From CALINF01 sp039990395 (GTDB taxonomy: Bacteria > Pseudomonadota > Gammaproteobacteria > Pseudomonadales > Halieaceae): a stretch of DNA of 64,000 nucleotides. The notes under the pieces were generated by a model. It had not been told where the DNA came from and searched no databases. It saw only the letters and a list, made by a program, of their open reading frames with translations. Positions 36,001 through 44,495 of this stretch are shown in pieces; positions within the stretch are counted from its first letter, which is position 1, and each line of letters opens with the position of its first letter. The translations under genes and the position numbers were made by a program. Location of the stretch: positions 62,001 to 126,000 of the forward strand of contig JBDXFZ010000111.1 of NCBI GenBank assembly GCA_039990395.1, given 5' to 3'.

Positions 36001-37487
36001 AGTTCAAAGCGAAGCCAAACAATGAGCTTAGTGGGTTGCTCATACTGACAGTGTCAGATGAAGGAATAGGAATGCCCGAAGAGGTACAGAAAAAAGTTTT
36101 CGAGCCTTTTCAGCAAGCTGATTCCTCTACGACTAGGCAGTATGGCGGCACAGGTCTAGGGCTAAGCATTTCGAGAAAATATGTCGAGGTAATGCATGGC
36201 GATATCTCGGTATCTTCAACACCGGGGCAAGGGACTTCGATTACCGTATCACTACCAGTGGAGGCTATACATAGCAGTCAAAGTGCAAGTGACACTGCAT
36301 TTAAAGCCATTTCTGCTTTAGTACTCTGCGAAGACATTTTCACCAGAAAAATGGTGCGATCCCAACTGGCACGACTTGGAGTGTCTACACAGTTCGCAAG
36401 TGATCTACCCAGCTTCTTGTCAGACACCGCTCATACCATCTATATGGTAGACGTAGCGAATGATAACGCGGACTCATTTTCTATAAGCCGCGCTGCTCTA
36501 GCCCACCAGAAAAACACCATCGTCCTAACGGGATTGACACACGATTCGACTACTGACTTTGGCGAGTCAAAGTTAATCTCTAAACCGATTTCTTCTAGAT
36601 CCCTAGCCGAGGCTTTGGAGCAGTTGAGAGGCCCCCAAGAAACAACCCTTCGTAATGAGCAAGAATCGATTGAGCCGAATACATCGACTAAGCAGCGAGT
36701 GTTAGTTGCCGAAGATGTTGAAACCAATCAAAAAATCATTAGTGAAATGCTTTCAATACTTGGGTTTGAGGCGGTGCTGGCAAGCAACGGAAATCAAGCA
36801 GTAGAACTCTGGAAGAGTTCCGAATTCGTAATGATACTCATGGATTGCCAAATGCCCGAAATGGACGGCTATGCCGCTACCGTGGCCATTCGCTTGTTAG
36901 AAAAATCTAATAGCAAAGCCAGCACACCAATAGTTGCTCTTACGGCTGGGATTAGCGCCGAAGAAAGACAGAAATGCTATGACTGCGGCATGAATGGTTA
37001 CGTAAGCAAGCCCTTTACCTTAGCGGAGATAAGAAGCTCTTTAGACACTCACTTGAACGGCACAGAGAAGAAGCATCACATGGGTTTGAACGCAAAAATT
37101 CCTGATGATGCAATTGCCTCGGAAACGCCAGAGATAGAGGACGAGATTAATCGACGGGCTATCCGGAATATACTAGAGGTTGAAAAGCAGACTGGCCGTC
37201 GTCTTCTCCCTGAGTTATACGATGGCTACTTAAAGCAAATGTCAGAGAAGCTCGAAGAGCTTGCCTGCCTGAAAACTGCTGATTCAGAAATTCAGATCTC
37301 GAAAGTAGCTCATGCGATGAAATCGATGAGTGCTAATATGGGTGCCGAAGGCGTTGTGCTTGCCTGCACGCAGCTCGAGCGAGCAGCAAAAAATTCAGAC
37401 CAAACCGCGGTAGAAGAGTGCACGAAACGAGTAAAGTCTGCATATCTATCTTTCAAACATGTTTTTTCACCCTCAGACTTTACCTAG
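33018..37487 (+). CDS. Reg_prop hybrid sensor histidine kinase (HisKA-HATPase-REC-REC-HPt)
   Basis: 1489 residues. Signal peptide ~1-25 (cut near AWSA). Residues ~30-685 hold 14 Reg_prop-like repeats, each with a core like GxIWVGTxxGGL, enough for two seven-bladed periplasmic propellers. A Y_Y_Y domain (~700-785) and one membrane helix (~790-815) follow, then a coiled coil. HisKA has the phospho-His at ~H863 (ATMSHEIRTPMHG). The ATPase boxes are intact: NLVGNSIKF, SDEGIGMP, GGTGLGLSISR. The first receiver (~1095-1200) is divergent but keeps an Asp in IYMVDVAND (~1145). The second is canonical (LMDCQMPEMDG, ~D1276). The C-terminal HPt carries His ~1432 in VAHAMKSMSAN. There is no DNA-binding domain, so an unlinked response regulator is needed. 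Start ATG 33018 fits the signal peptide; GAGAG precedes it. Confidence 0.9.
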   Translation: MKRVCKLFVYFAVLGFVAPNAWSAPITTNVDFKPATFSRNLTSQSISSTFQDSEGQLWFLSQEGLNRYNGWELENYRYSLTNADSISSDEVTGITEDKNGIIWVSTIGGGLNSYDRIKNSFRQFPLDIGSNRSPLSPDIHSLFTDSEGLIWIGYENAFSSLDPRSNEFVHYVPDSLDIENLGVVNDFAESEDGIIWAAALGGGLIRIDKLGRSISLLRNDKTDESSIASNELTSVEVDSEGNVWVGTFESGVSVLSASDGLFINFRYDGTDLNSLSSDKVYDIHLDSHETIWIATFEGLSSYHALSGSFSRFSTENSQLPSSFVYSIFQSSDGIYWAGTQSGLASGSETLFAKYNSLYGQLSFDSVNAFAETEEGSLWVGTDDGLNRLKPGSERFDWINESTYPAISDSSVMSLLADGDDLWIGTFEGGLNNLNIETAKITTYRHVTSDDTSIGSDGITSMLISNDGVLIVGTFGGGLSIHSEVNEGFSRLDTTSTPFGLSSNNVIALYQDSLGKILIGTDRGLNVLNLSSGRVDVFEMERGNTQSLSSNMVWAFHEDVEGNLWLGTNGGGLNKWSLEDRKNLNPIFEHYSENISLPSSDIYGIRSDQYGNIWLSHNGGISTLDPMTLKTRHFNVRDGLQDSEFNMGAHFQTKSGDILFGGINGFNRIDTDRRITPSSPPDVSIAEIRVMNQRREFESPYNQLEEVVLSYKDTMFSVDYFASDYSNPTEVKYAYKLEGINDEWVIANDSHSASFTTLPSGRYTLRLAASSPDGVWNWGGKSLTITMKPAPWFHPIAFSIYAVFAAGLMFLAFTRQQRKSKAVIKRQRELEENVAERTRDLEEARLIAVEANSAKSQFLATMSHEIRTPMHGMIGMTELLLHTTLSEQQRKFAQAAHNSGTSLLHIINEILDFSKLEAEKVELENTEFEIYPLIEEICFLQAEPAERKGLCLTNNLEPSMPVKIMGDSTKIRQVLMNLVGNSIKFTEYGHVTVRAQFKAKPNNELSGLLILTVSDEGIGMPEEVQKKVFEPFQQADSSTTRQYGGTGLGLSISRKYVEVMHGDISVSSTPGQGTSITVSLPVEAIHSSQSASDTAFKAISALVLCEDIFTRKMVRSQLARLGVSTQFASDLPSFLSDTAHTIYMVDVANDNADSFSISRAALAHQKNTIVLTGLTHDSTTDFGESKLISKPISSRSLAEALEQLRGPQETTLRNEQESIEPNTSTKQRVLVAEDVETNQKIISEMLSILGFEAVLASNGNQAVELWKSSEFVMILMDCQMPEMDGYAATVAIRLLEKSNSKASTPIVALTAGISAEERQKCYDCGMNGYVSKPFTLAEIRSSLDTHLNGTEKKHHMGLNAKIPDDAIASETPEIEDEINRRAIRNILEVEKQTGRRLLPELYDGYLKQMSEKLEELACLKTADSEIQISKVAHAMKSMSANMGAEGVVLACTQLERAAKNSDQTAVEECTKRVKSAYLSFKHVFSPSDFT

Positions 37488-40400
37488 AGCAGAGCTGCAA
37501 AGCATTGTATCTCACGCCCTGAGAGGATTTCTTACAGTCTTCGTTGCATTCATTTCGAGTCAAACTTGCGCAATTGAGTCCTACCCTAAGATGACCTATG
37601 CAGTCATTCCTAGTGCGATCAGCACTGACTTGAAAAAGAGCACGGTTCTACGTGTACTAAAAGATCAATCCGGCGCTATTTGGTTCTATACTTTTGAGGG
37701 GCTGGTAAAATACGATGGTCGGAATATTCGGAATCTTGGCTTTCCCAAGCAGCTGAAGAATATTGGCATTTTCTCAGATGTTATATCTTTGCTTGAATCT
37801 GGCGAGGGATCGGTAAGTATCGTAACTAACGACGGAATCTACCCACTAAGAGAAAGCGAAAGTGGCACCAAGCTGCGTCTATGGACCGAGAACCTCGCTA
37901 ATGAGTATGGAGGCCTTAATGTTGCAAAAGCTTTCGCGCCCAATAGATTGCTTCTAGGATTTCGTGACGGAACAACCCTAGCCGTAAACCCTCAAACAAA
38001 AGAAGTGATATCCGCAATTGAATTGGTCGATGAGTTCGTCACAGGTGCGGAGAAGTCCCCTTCAGGTTCACACTATGTGATGACCAATCTAGGTAAGTTC
38101 TACTTGATTCATGTAGATGACTTTAGTGCAGATGCTATAGCCTCACCGAGCAACTGCCAGAGAATTGACAGCACTTTCTCTCACTTCCTAGTTATATCGG
38201 AGGCTAGATTTATCACCGCAACTGAGTCTGGAGAGGTTTTGGACATCGACCTGGATCGAAATCGATGCCTCAAAATTCATCTAAAGGATAAGTCAGGCAC
38301 TACGTTGGAGCGTGCTAGGATTCATGCGCTCGCTAAAGTTGAGGGAGCTGACTACGTTGTTATTGGCACTGATTCAGGTCTACATGGAATCCAAATTGGT
38401 GAGAGTTCCTTTCAGAATTCTCTTTGGGATGCTGAGCTACCCAGCACCGAGGTCACATCTCTAATGCCAGACTCGGAGACTGGAATCTGGGTCGGAACTT
38501 ATCGCGGCCTATCATTGCTCACTAGGTCCTCCATCCTTGTGCGACTAGCAGATCGAGACCCCCACCTAAGTTCAATTATGTCGATAACCACTGAAAGTAA
38601 GTTTGGAACAATCATCGCAACCTACAATCAACTTCTAACTAGTAAAGAGACAAAGGCACTCGAATCTTCACTTCCTACCAGCGTACCAGAATCTGTTCGA
38701 AGTACAGGCCAGGTTATGGCAACTGCATCCTCTTCGAGCGAAATAATTGTCGGGTATAGAGCCGCGGGGCTTATCAGGTACAACGTAAACTCGGGACACA
38801 CGGCAAGATACACTACAACTAGCTCTCCCAGCTTATCCTCAAACCAGGTTTCAGCACTGCTCGTAGCAAGTTCAGGAGATCTATACGTTGGAACCTATGG
38901 CGGAGGCGTAAATATCGTACGCGATGATAACCAAATCTATACGATTAGAAGCGCAGGCTCAGCACCATCTCTACCAAGTGATAATGTAATGCTACTGAAA
39001 GAAGATTCACAAGGTAGAGTTTGGTTTGGCACAGAGGCAGGCCTCGTGCGCTTCGATCCAGCGAGCAACTCAGTTAAGCAAGTATATTTCGATGCCGGTG
39101 ATGACATCCTAAGTTTCGTCGCTTGGTGCCTCGCACTGACTAGCGAGGGCGAAATATTGGCAGGAACACCCGCTAACGGAATATTCGAAGTGAAGTCCGT
39201 AAAGGGTGAGAAACTCATAGCTGAAAGAATCTCAGAAGAACATCCATTAGACAGTATCGCCATATTCTCATTGGAAACATCTGAAGACGACTCTATATGG
39301 GCTTCGACGTCTAACGCTATCTGGCATATCTACGACGACAACACTAAGGCAATTCGATATGGGGCGAGTGCGGGCCTAGGGTCCTTGGAGTTTGATCTAG
39401 CTGTTTCAGCAAAGGACTCCCAAGGCAACCTCTACTTCGGCGGCAGCAACGGCTACGCGGTCTTCAATCCAGCTGATATGGAGTTTGAGCGCAAGCCCTC
39501 CCCTATGCTACTCACTGGCCTTGATATCGCAGGAGACACGAGCACTCCAGCTACAGCGTTGCCCTATCTTCGTAACATCGAGATCTCTTATCGAGATCGT
39601 TTCATCACGTTTATGTTCAATGTCATCGACTATTTTGACTCATCTCAGAACCGCTATCGTTATATGCTCGAAGGGTTCGATCCGGACTGGGTAGAAGCCG
39701 GAGATCGAGACTCTGCTACCTTTACAAACCTCCCTGCGGGGCGCTACGTATTTCGTGCTCAGGGCTCAAATTCTGACGGGGTTTGGAATCGCGAAGGAGT
39801 AAGTATCAACCTCGTTGTTCATCCCGCACCCTGGAGAACCTGGTGGGCCTACGCCATCTACTTCTTAGTACTTGCTGGTCTTATCTGGTCGCTAAAAAAG
39901 ACCTACGACACATACATGCTAAAAGAAAAAGCTACAGCTATGGCAGAGAGCATGAATCGAGCTGTAGAAGATGCAATGGACGACATTCAGGAGCAACTGG
40001 AGAATCAGGACAGTCTGGTAAGGCGATTTCATCAGCGCAATCTCGATACGCTAGACCTCATCTCAAATCTGCAGGAGCCTGATTGGCCACGCAGGCAGAG
40101 TGGTAATCTTCCCGCTCTCGAGGCACTGGAAACAACGCTTTCCTATAAAGGCGACCAGCTACTATTCGATCTGCAGGCGTGCGTAAACCTGATTATTGCG
40201 AAGGTACTAGCCGCCAATCCAGCGCAGACAGAGTCAATCAACACAATACTAGATGTCCCCAACGTGTTTCTGCCCGCCTCTCTCGGCTCGTATCTAGCTA
40301 TAGCGCTATACGAGATCGCCGATGATACAGTGGCAAACTTACCCGCGGAGGGTAGCTCGGGGAACTATATGCAAGTTGCTATTGGCAACGCAGAGGGATC

Positions 40401-40617
40401 AACTATTAGCCTCACGGTTCAATCCAGCTATTCGGCGGATCCAAACAGGGACTCTGCTCCAACATGGAAGGCCCGAAAAGCCGACCGTCTAGCGCATCTT
40501 GAGCGGCTGCTAGGAGCAATTGGTGCAACGTTAGAGGTTGATGAGAATCAGCACGATCGCGTCGTGGCTATCCTCCCACAAACAAATTTTAGCAGTCAGG
40601 CACATTCAACCGAATGA
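37459..40617 (+). CDS. Reg_prop membrane sensor with degenerate kinase-like C-terminus
   Basis: 1052 residues. An N-terminal export signal (hydrophobic GFLTVFVAFISSQTCA) is followed by a periplasmic region (~45-700) of diverged Reg_prop repeats (clear blades include TGIWVGTYRGLSLL, GDLYVGTYGGGVNIV, GRVWFGTEAGLVRF) and a Y_Y_Y domain (~705-785). One membrane helix lies at ~795-815. The cytoplasmic part begins as a coiled coil with LVRRFHQRNLDTLDLISNL (His ~858), which resembles the HisKA_2 phosphorylation helix. The following ~200 residues look like a decayed HATPase: the N-box is YEIADDTVANLP and no DxGxG or GxGxG box is visible, so ATP binding is doubtful. The gene starts inside the end of the hybrid kinase gene (29-bp overlap) and its stop overlaps the next start (ATGA), so all three are coupled. 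Confidence 0.8.
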   Translation: MFFHPQTLPRAELQSIVSHALRGFLTVFVAFISSQTCAIESYPKMTYAVIPSAISTDLKKSTVLRVLKDQSGAIWFYTFEGLVKYDGRNIRNLGFPKQLKNIGIFSDVISLLESGEGSVSIVTNDGIYPLRESESGTKLRLWTENLANEYGGLNVAKAFAPNRLLLGFRDGTTLAVNPQTKEVISAIELVDEFVTGAEKSPSGSHYVMTNLGKFYLIHVDDFSADAIASPSNCQRIDSTFSHFLVISEARFITATESGEVLDIDLDRNRCLKIHLKDKSGTTLERARIHALAKVEGADYVVIGTDSGLHGIQIGESSFQNSLWDAELPSTEVTSLMPDSETGIWVGTYRGLSLLTRSSILVRLADRDPHLSSIMSITTESKFGTIIATYNQLLTSKETKALESSLPTSVPESVRSTGQVMATASSSSEIIVGYRAAGLIRYNVNSGHTARYTTTSSPSLSSNQVSALLVASSGDLYVGTYGGGVNIVRDDNQIYTIRSAGSAPSLPSDNVMLLKEDSQGRVWFGTEAGLVRFDPASNSVKQVYFDAGDDILSFVAWCLALTSEGEILAGTPANGIFEVKSVKGEKLIAERISEEHPLDSIAIFSLETSEDDSIWASTSNAIWHIYDDNTKAIRYGASAGLGSLEFDLAVSAKDSQGNLYFGGSNGYAVFNPADMEFERKPSPMLLTGLDIAGDTSTPATALPYLRNIEISYRDRFITFMFNVIDYFDSSQNRYRYMLEGFDPDWVEAGDRDSATFTNLPAGRYVFRAQGSNSDGVWNREGVSINLVVHPAPWRTWWAYAIYFLVLAGLIWSLKKTYDTYMLKEKATAMAESMNRAVEDAMDDIQEQLENQDSLVRRFHQRNLDTLDLISNLQEPDWPRRQSGNLPALEALETTLSYKGDQLLFDLQACVNLIIAKVLAANPAQTESINTILDVPNVFLPASLGSYLAIALYEIADDTVANLPAEGSSGNYMQVAIGNAEGSTISLTVQSSYSADPNRDSAPTWKARKADRLAHLERLLGAIGATLEVDENQHDRVVAILPQTNFSSQAHSTE

Positions 40618-41522
40618 ACGACACAAAAAAGAAGCTACGACAAACCATTCTGCACAGACCGTGCCACCTGGTAGTTAGTTCGGGCAATATCAGCGCGAAC
40701 GATGCTATTGATCTCGCCCTCACTGAGTTTAAACGAATTGAAAGTCTGCTTTCTTCCTACCAGCCCGGCAGTCTGATCTATGCACTCAATTCATCGGCTG
40801 GAACTGGCGAGTTTGTCGAGCTCAATGCAGAAGCCCGTAGCCTGTTTTCTTTCGTCGACATGTTGTGGCAACAAAGCAACCAGCTATTTGATCCAACAAC
40901 ATCCGCAGCCCAGCCCCTGTACGGGAGCGAACGCACGATTTCCCGCCTTGAAAAAAGGATAGATGAGCTTCAGCCAAACATGGGCTGGCATAAACTCGAA
41001 CTTACGGAATCCGGCGGGCGACTCCTAGAACCTGGCATGCGAATCGACCTAGACAGCATAGTAAGACCTTACGCTGTCGACAGAGTACGCAAGAAACTCA
41101 TCGCCGCCGGTATCAAGCATGCGCTTATCGATCTTGATCACGACGTTGCAACTATTGGCACACAGCCAGATGGCTCTAACTGGCTAATTGGGCTGCGCTA
41201 TCCCAAAGGCAATAGCGCGGCTATTTCTAGACTCAAGCTCAATCAGCAGGGTTACGCACTGCGAGGCAGTTTTGAACACTCACTCTCTATCAATGGGGAG
41301 CAGTTTGGACGGGCGATCAGCCCTATCGATGGTTTACCGCTACTTGGCCCAATCAGTGTAGCGGTGGTCGCACAAAATTGCTTGGACGCGTGCAGTGCCG
41401 CAAACATAGCGCGCACCAAAACTGAGGCGGCAGCGCTGGACTGGCTTTCCAAACTGAACATGCCGTGGTTTGCCATCGATAGACAGGGCAAATGCCACGG
41501 CACACTTGCCTCAAAGAATTAG
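40614..41522 (+). CDS. Cytoplasmic ApbE-like protein lacking usual catalytic residues
   Basis: 302 residues, homologous along its length to FAD:protein FMN transferases (ApbE). The order of conserved blocks is kept: FKRIESLLSSYQPGSLIYALN near the N-terminus, IDLDSIVRPYAVDRV where ApbE has DLGGIAKGYAVDRA, RGSFEHSLSINGEQFGRAIS where ApbE has SGDYE...HHIIDPRTG, and DACSAANIA where ApbE has DALATALF. The catalytic His, the GG-x-K-G signature and the metal-site Thr are thus replaced. No signal peptide or lipobox is present, unlike many ApbE proteins. It probably does not transfer FMN; it may bind a nucleotide or act as a signalling partner of the two sensors. Third gene of the coupled operon (4-bp overlap); its stop overlaps the convergent hydratase stop. 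Confidence 0.75.
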   Translation: MNDTKKKLRQTILHRPCHLVVSSGNISANDAIDLALTEFKRIESLLSSYQPGSLIYALNSSAGTGEFVELNAEARSLFSFVDMLWQQSNQLFDPTTSAAQPLYGSERTISRLEKRIDELQPNMGWHKLELTESGGRLLEPGMRIDLDSIVRPYAVDRVRKKLIAAGIKHALIDLDHDVATIGTQPDGSNWLIGLRYPKGNSAAISRLKLNQQGYALRGSFEHSLSINGEQFGRAISPIDGLPLLGPISVAVVAQNCLDACSAANIARTKTEAAALDWLSKLNMPWFAIDRQGKCHGTLASKN

Positions 41523-42277
41523 CAGCCTTTGAATCTAGCCGCCCGCTTTTCACGTTGAGCAGCAAACCCTTCCTGTAGATCCTCTGAGTTGGCGCATTGA
41601 TCAGCCAGTGCCTGAGCGCTTGGGTAATCAATACCTCCCGAAGCGGCTTGCTGAAGTATTGATTTCATTGCTCTAACGCTTAGTGGCGCTAAGCCGGCAA
41701 TATGCTGAGCAAACTCATCAGCTTTTTCTTCTAGCTGGGCAGGCAGAACCAGATGGTCGAGAAAGCCTATCTCCAGCATGGATTGAGAATCAAACGTTTC
41801 AGAGGCAACAAGAATTCGCTTGGCTACATTTACCCCCAGCCGCTCTACGAATCGATTGATGCCACTTAGCGGATAGCAAAGTCCTATCGCGGCGGCTGGT
41901 ACGCGCAGCCTGGAGCCTTCTACTCCAATTCTAAAATCACAGCTCAGCGCCAGCTCTACACCACCGCCAAATACATTGCCGTTAAGTGCGCAAACTGTTG
42001 GGATCTCAAGAGCCGCCAGTTGATCTGTAGTATTTTGAAAGGTATCGGGGTGGATCTCACCTGCATTCAACTGCGCCAATGACGCGCCTGCGCAGAACGT
42101 CTTGTCACCGGCACCGGTAACGACCAACACCCTCGCCTGCGCGTCGCCGGCTATGTGCGTCATATGATCCTGCAGCGCTTCCAACTCGTGCTGGCCTAAT
42201 GAATTATGCTTTTCAGGCACATTTAGCGTTAACCGGGCGATATGGCCCTCGCGACTATACTGAACTGTATCGGTCAT
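41519..42277 (-). CDS. Enoyl-CoA hydratase/isomerase family protein
   Basis: Crotonase-fold protein of 252 residues. The oxyanion-hole segments are FCAGASLAQL (near residue 65) and GNVFGGGVELALSCDFRIG (near 105). The usual hydratase glutamates are not clearly present, as the second catalytic position reads AIGLCYPLSG, so it may be an isomerase, decarboxylase or methylglutaconyl-type hydratase. The start at ATG 42277 is set by a strong AGGAGG 4-5 bp upstream; the frame is open to 42346. It is divergent from tag and convergent with the ApbE-like gene, with overlapping stop codons. Confidence 0.85.
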   Translation of the reverse strand: MTDTVQYSREGHIARLTLNVPEKHNSLGQHELEALQDHMTHIAGDAQARVLVVTGAGDKTFCAGASLAQLNAGEIHPDTFQNTTDQLAALEIPTVCALNGNVFGGGVELALSCDFRIGVEGSRLRVPAAAIGLCYPLSGINRFVERLGVNVAKRILVASETFDSQSMLEIGFLDHLVLPAQLEEKADEFAQHIAGLAPLSVRAMKSILQQAASGGIDYPSAQALADQCANSEDLQEGFAAQREKRAARFKGC

Positions 42278-42398
42278 ACGACCTCCTGCTACGTGTATAT
42301 TCAAAGTGTGGCATACCACATCATTGGTCGCCACATATGTAGACAAGCTCCAGTCCGCTTACCATACTCAACCTTGTCACAGGTCAAGGAGAAGTCCA

Positions 42399-42971
42399 TT
42401 GAAGACACGTTGCCAGTGGTGTGGTGATGACCCGCTGTACGTCAAATACCACGATGAGGAATGGGGTGTGCCCGTAAGGGATGACCACACACTGTTCGAG
42501 TTTCTAATGCTTGAGGGCGCTCAGGCTGGGCTATCCTGGATCACCATTTTGAGAAAGCGCGAGGGTTATCGTGCCTTGTTCGACAATTTCGATGCCGAAA
42601 AAGTGGCGCGATACTCTGACAAAAAGCTGGAAAAGATCTTACTAGACGCACGCATCATCCGTAATCGCCTTAAGGTATTCGGGGCGCGCAAGAACGCTCG
42701 TGCATTTCTTCAAGCGCAAGAAGACTACGGCAGTTTTGCCGATTACCTGTGGGGCTTTGTTGATAACACGCCCATACAGAATCACTGGGCATCGATGGCA
42801 GATGTACCTGCCACAACCCCTGTATCCGACGGCATGAGCAAAGACATGAAAAAACGCGGGTTCACATTTGTTGGCTCTACCATTATGTACGCCCATATGC
42901 AGGCAACAGGCATGGTCAACGACCACACGGATGACTGCTTTCGGTACAAAGAATGCCAAAAATTGGCCTGA
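42399..42971 (+). CDS. tag: DNA-3-methyladenine glycosylase I
   Basis: Removes 3-methyladenine from DNA in base-excision repair. 190 residues, close to E. coli Tag (187). The N-terminus TRCQWCGDDPLYVKYHDEEW carries the first Cys and His zinc ligands. LEGAQAGLSWITILRKRE holds the catalytic Glu and base-binding Trp region. The late KKRGFTFVGSTIMYAHMQ and VNDHTDDCFRY supply the other zinc ligands (His and Cys). The start is a TTG at 42399 with AAGGAG 7 bp upstream; the frame is open to 42306, but that part has no similarity. Confidence 0.93.
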   Translation: MKTRCQWCGDDPLYVKYHDEEWGVPVRDDHTLFEFLMLEGAQAGLSWITILRKREGYRALFDNFDAEKVARYSDKKLEKILLDARIIRNRLKVFGARKNARAFLQAQEDYGSFADYLWGFVDNTPIQNHWASMADVPATTPVSDGMSKDMKKRGFTFVGSTIMYAHMQATGMVNDHTDDCFRYKECQKLA

Positions 42972-43023
42972 GTCGGCTCGGTGATAGCTGCTAAACTGGA
43001 GGGCTTCCTAAAGAGAATTCCAC

Positions 43024-44397
43024 TTGCCAGACCATGAACTGCCAAGTCGCGAATCTACCAGTCTTCGGATATGGCAGCTGGCGTGGCCCACCATTACATC
43101 CTACCTGCTGTTCACGCTGGTGGGTTTCATGCACATCAAAATCGCTTCTGGCCTTGGTACACAAGCCGTAGCAGCAGTCACCACGGGTCACCGCATTTTC
43201 TTCCTGATTCAAGCTGTACTGATGGGTATATCAGTAGCAGCAACGGCCATTATCTCCCGCGCATGGGGTGCCAACGATATCCGTGGCGCCGAGATGGCAT
43301 CCTGGACGTCCCTTGGGGTGTCTATGATTATCGCCGCCATTCTCGCCATTCCCGTACTGCTTATTCCTGAAACCCTCGCAGGGCTCTTCGGGTTAGATGA
43401 TGCCACCACCAAAGAGGCTGCCGGGTTCATTTTCTGGTTCGGTATTTTCAACATCGCCACGGCCGTCAACATGATGCTGCAAACGGCACTTCGGGCCACT
43501 GGAGATGTCATTACTCCCCTGTATTTTCTCTGTGTGAGCTCCATGCTGAACCTGCTGTTCGGCTATAGCCTAGCCTATGGCTGGGGGCCCCTGCCCGCAC
43601 TGGGTGTAGCTGGCGTGGCATTAGGCGGCGGCTCTGCAGCACTCATTGTTACCCTCACGTTCGCTACTGTTTGGTGGAAGGGACATTTCGGGCTCAAGCC
43701 GATCAAAAAGCTCGCTATCGACCGCACTGCCGCACGCCAATTGGCCGTTATCGGCGCACCCTCCATGCTCGAGCAAGGCATCATCCAAGTGGCATTCCTG
43801 CTGTTTTTCTCCATCGTTGCCCAGTACGGAAATATGCCCTACGCCGCCTATGGTATTGGTATAAGCATTGTGTCCTTTTCTATCGTCGTGGGCTTTGGCT
43901 TCGGCATTGCCGCTGCAACCCTTGTGGGGCAACAGTTGGGCGCTGGAAGACCCGACCTAGCGATTGGCGCTGGATGGCGGGCGCTGCGCATGGGCGTAGG
44001 CGCCATGAGCCTGTTCTCCTTACTACTGGCGTGGTTTGCACGCGATCTGGCGCAATTCATGATCGACGACCCCGATGTCATCGACTACACAGCGGCGTTC
44101 ATCTATATCATCGCGCTAGCCCAACCCTTTATGGCGGTTGAAATGGCACTAGCGGGCGCATTGCGTGGCGCTGGCGATACGCGCTTTCCCTTGCTAACCA
44201 CATTTTGTGGCCTGTTCCTCGGCCGACTACTGCCTGCATGGGTGTTCTACAAACTGGGGCTGTCGGTTTACTGGATCTTCGTGGTTATGCTGTTTGACTA
44301 CATTCTCAAAGCCACCATGATGATCTGGTACTACAAGTCGCATAAGTGGGTGAACGTGAATCTGGCAGAACTGCAGGGAAATTCCACGATTACATAG
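43024..44397 (+). CDS. MATE family efflux transporter
   Basis: Inner-membrane protein of 457 residues with about 12 hydrophobic segments arranged as two six-helix halves, as in NorM/DinF-type multidrug and toxin extrusion proteins. The first half includes TSYLLFTLVGFMHIKIASGLG and ISRAWGAND; the second half repeats it with VGQQLGAGRPDLAIGAGWRA and LAGALRGAGDTRFPLL. It would export organic cations or other compounds by Na+ or H+ antiport. The start is TTG at 43024; no in-frame ATG precedes the first helix, and AAGAGA is the only weak ribosome binding site. A TetR-type regulator gene follows after 98 bp. Confidence 0.9.
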   Translation: MPDHELPSRESTSLRIWQLAWPTITSYLLFTLVGFMHIKIASGLGTQAVAAVTTGHRIFFLIQAVLMGISVAATAIISRAWGANDIRGAEMASWTSLGVSMIIAAILAIPVLLIPETLAGLFGLDDATTKEAAGFIFWFGIFNIATAVNMMLQTALRATGDVITPLYFLCVSSMLNLLFGYSLAYGWGPLPALGVAGVALGGGSAALIVTLTFATVWWKGHFGLKPIKKLAIDRTAARQLAVIGAPSMLEQGIIQVAFLLFFSIVAQYGNMPYAAYGIGISIVSFSIVVGFGFGIAAATLVGQQLGAGRPDLAIGAGWRALRMGVGAMSLFSLLLAWFARDLAQFMIDDPDVIDYTAAFIYIIALAQPFMAVEMALAGALRGAGDTRFPLLTTFCGLFLGRLLPAWVFYKLGLSVYWIFVVMLFDYILKATMMIWYYKSHKWVNVNLAELQGNSTIT

Positions 44398-44495
44398 ACA
44401 GCGACAAAAAAAATACTTAAAGTTGGAATCTTCGAAAACTAAGTAGGTTCACGGCAGGCCAGCCGCAGAATGCTGGCGCTAACTGACTGATTTTT

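Noticed and set aside
40614..41522. Functional ApbE flavin transferase
   Set aside because: Key motif positions are substituted and there is no lipoprotein signal; kept only as ApbE-like.
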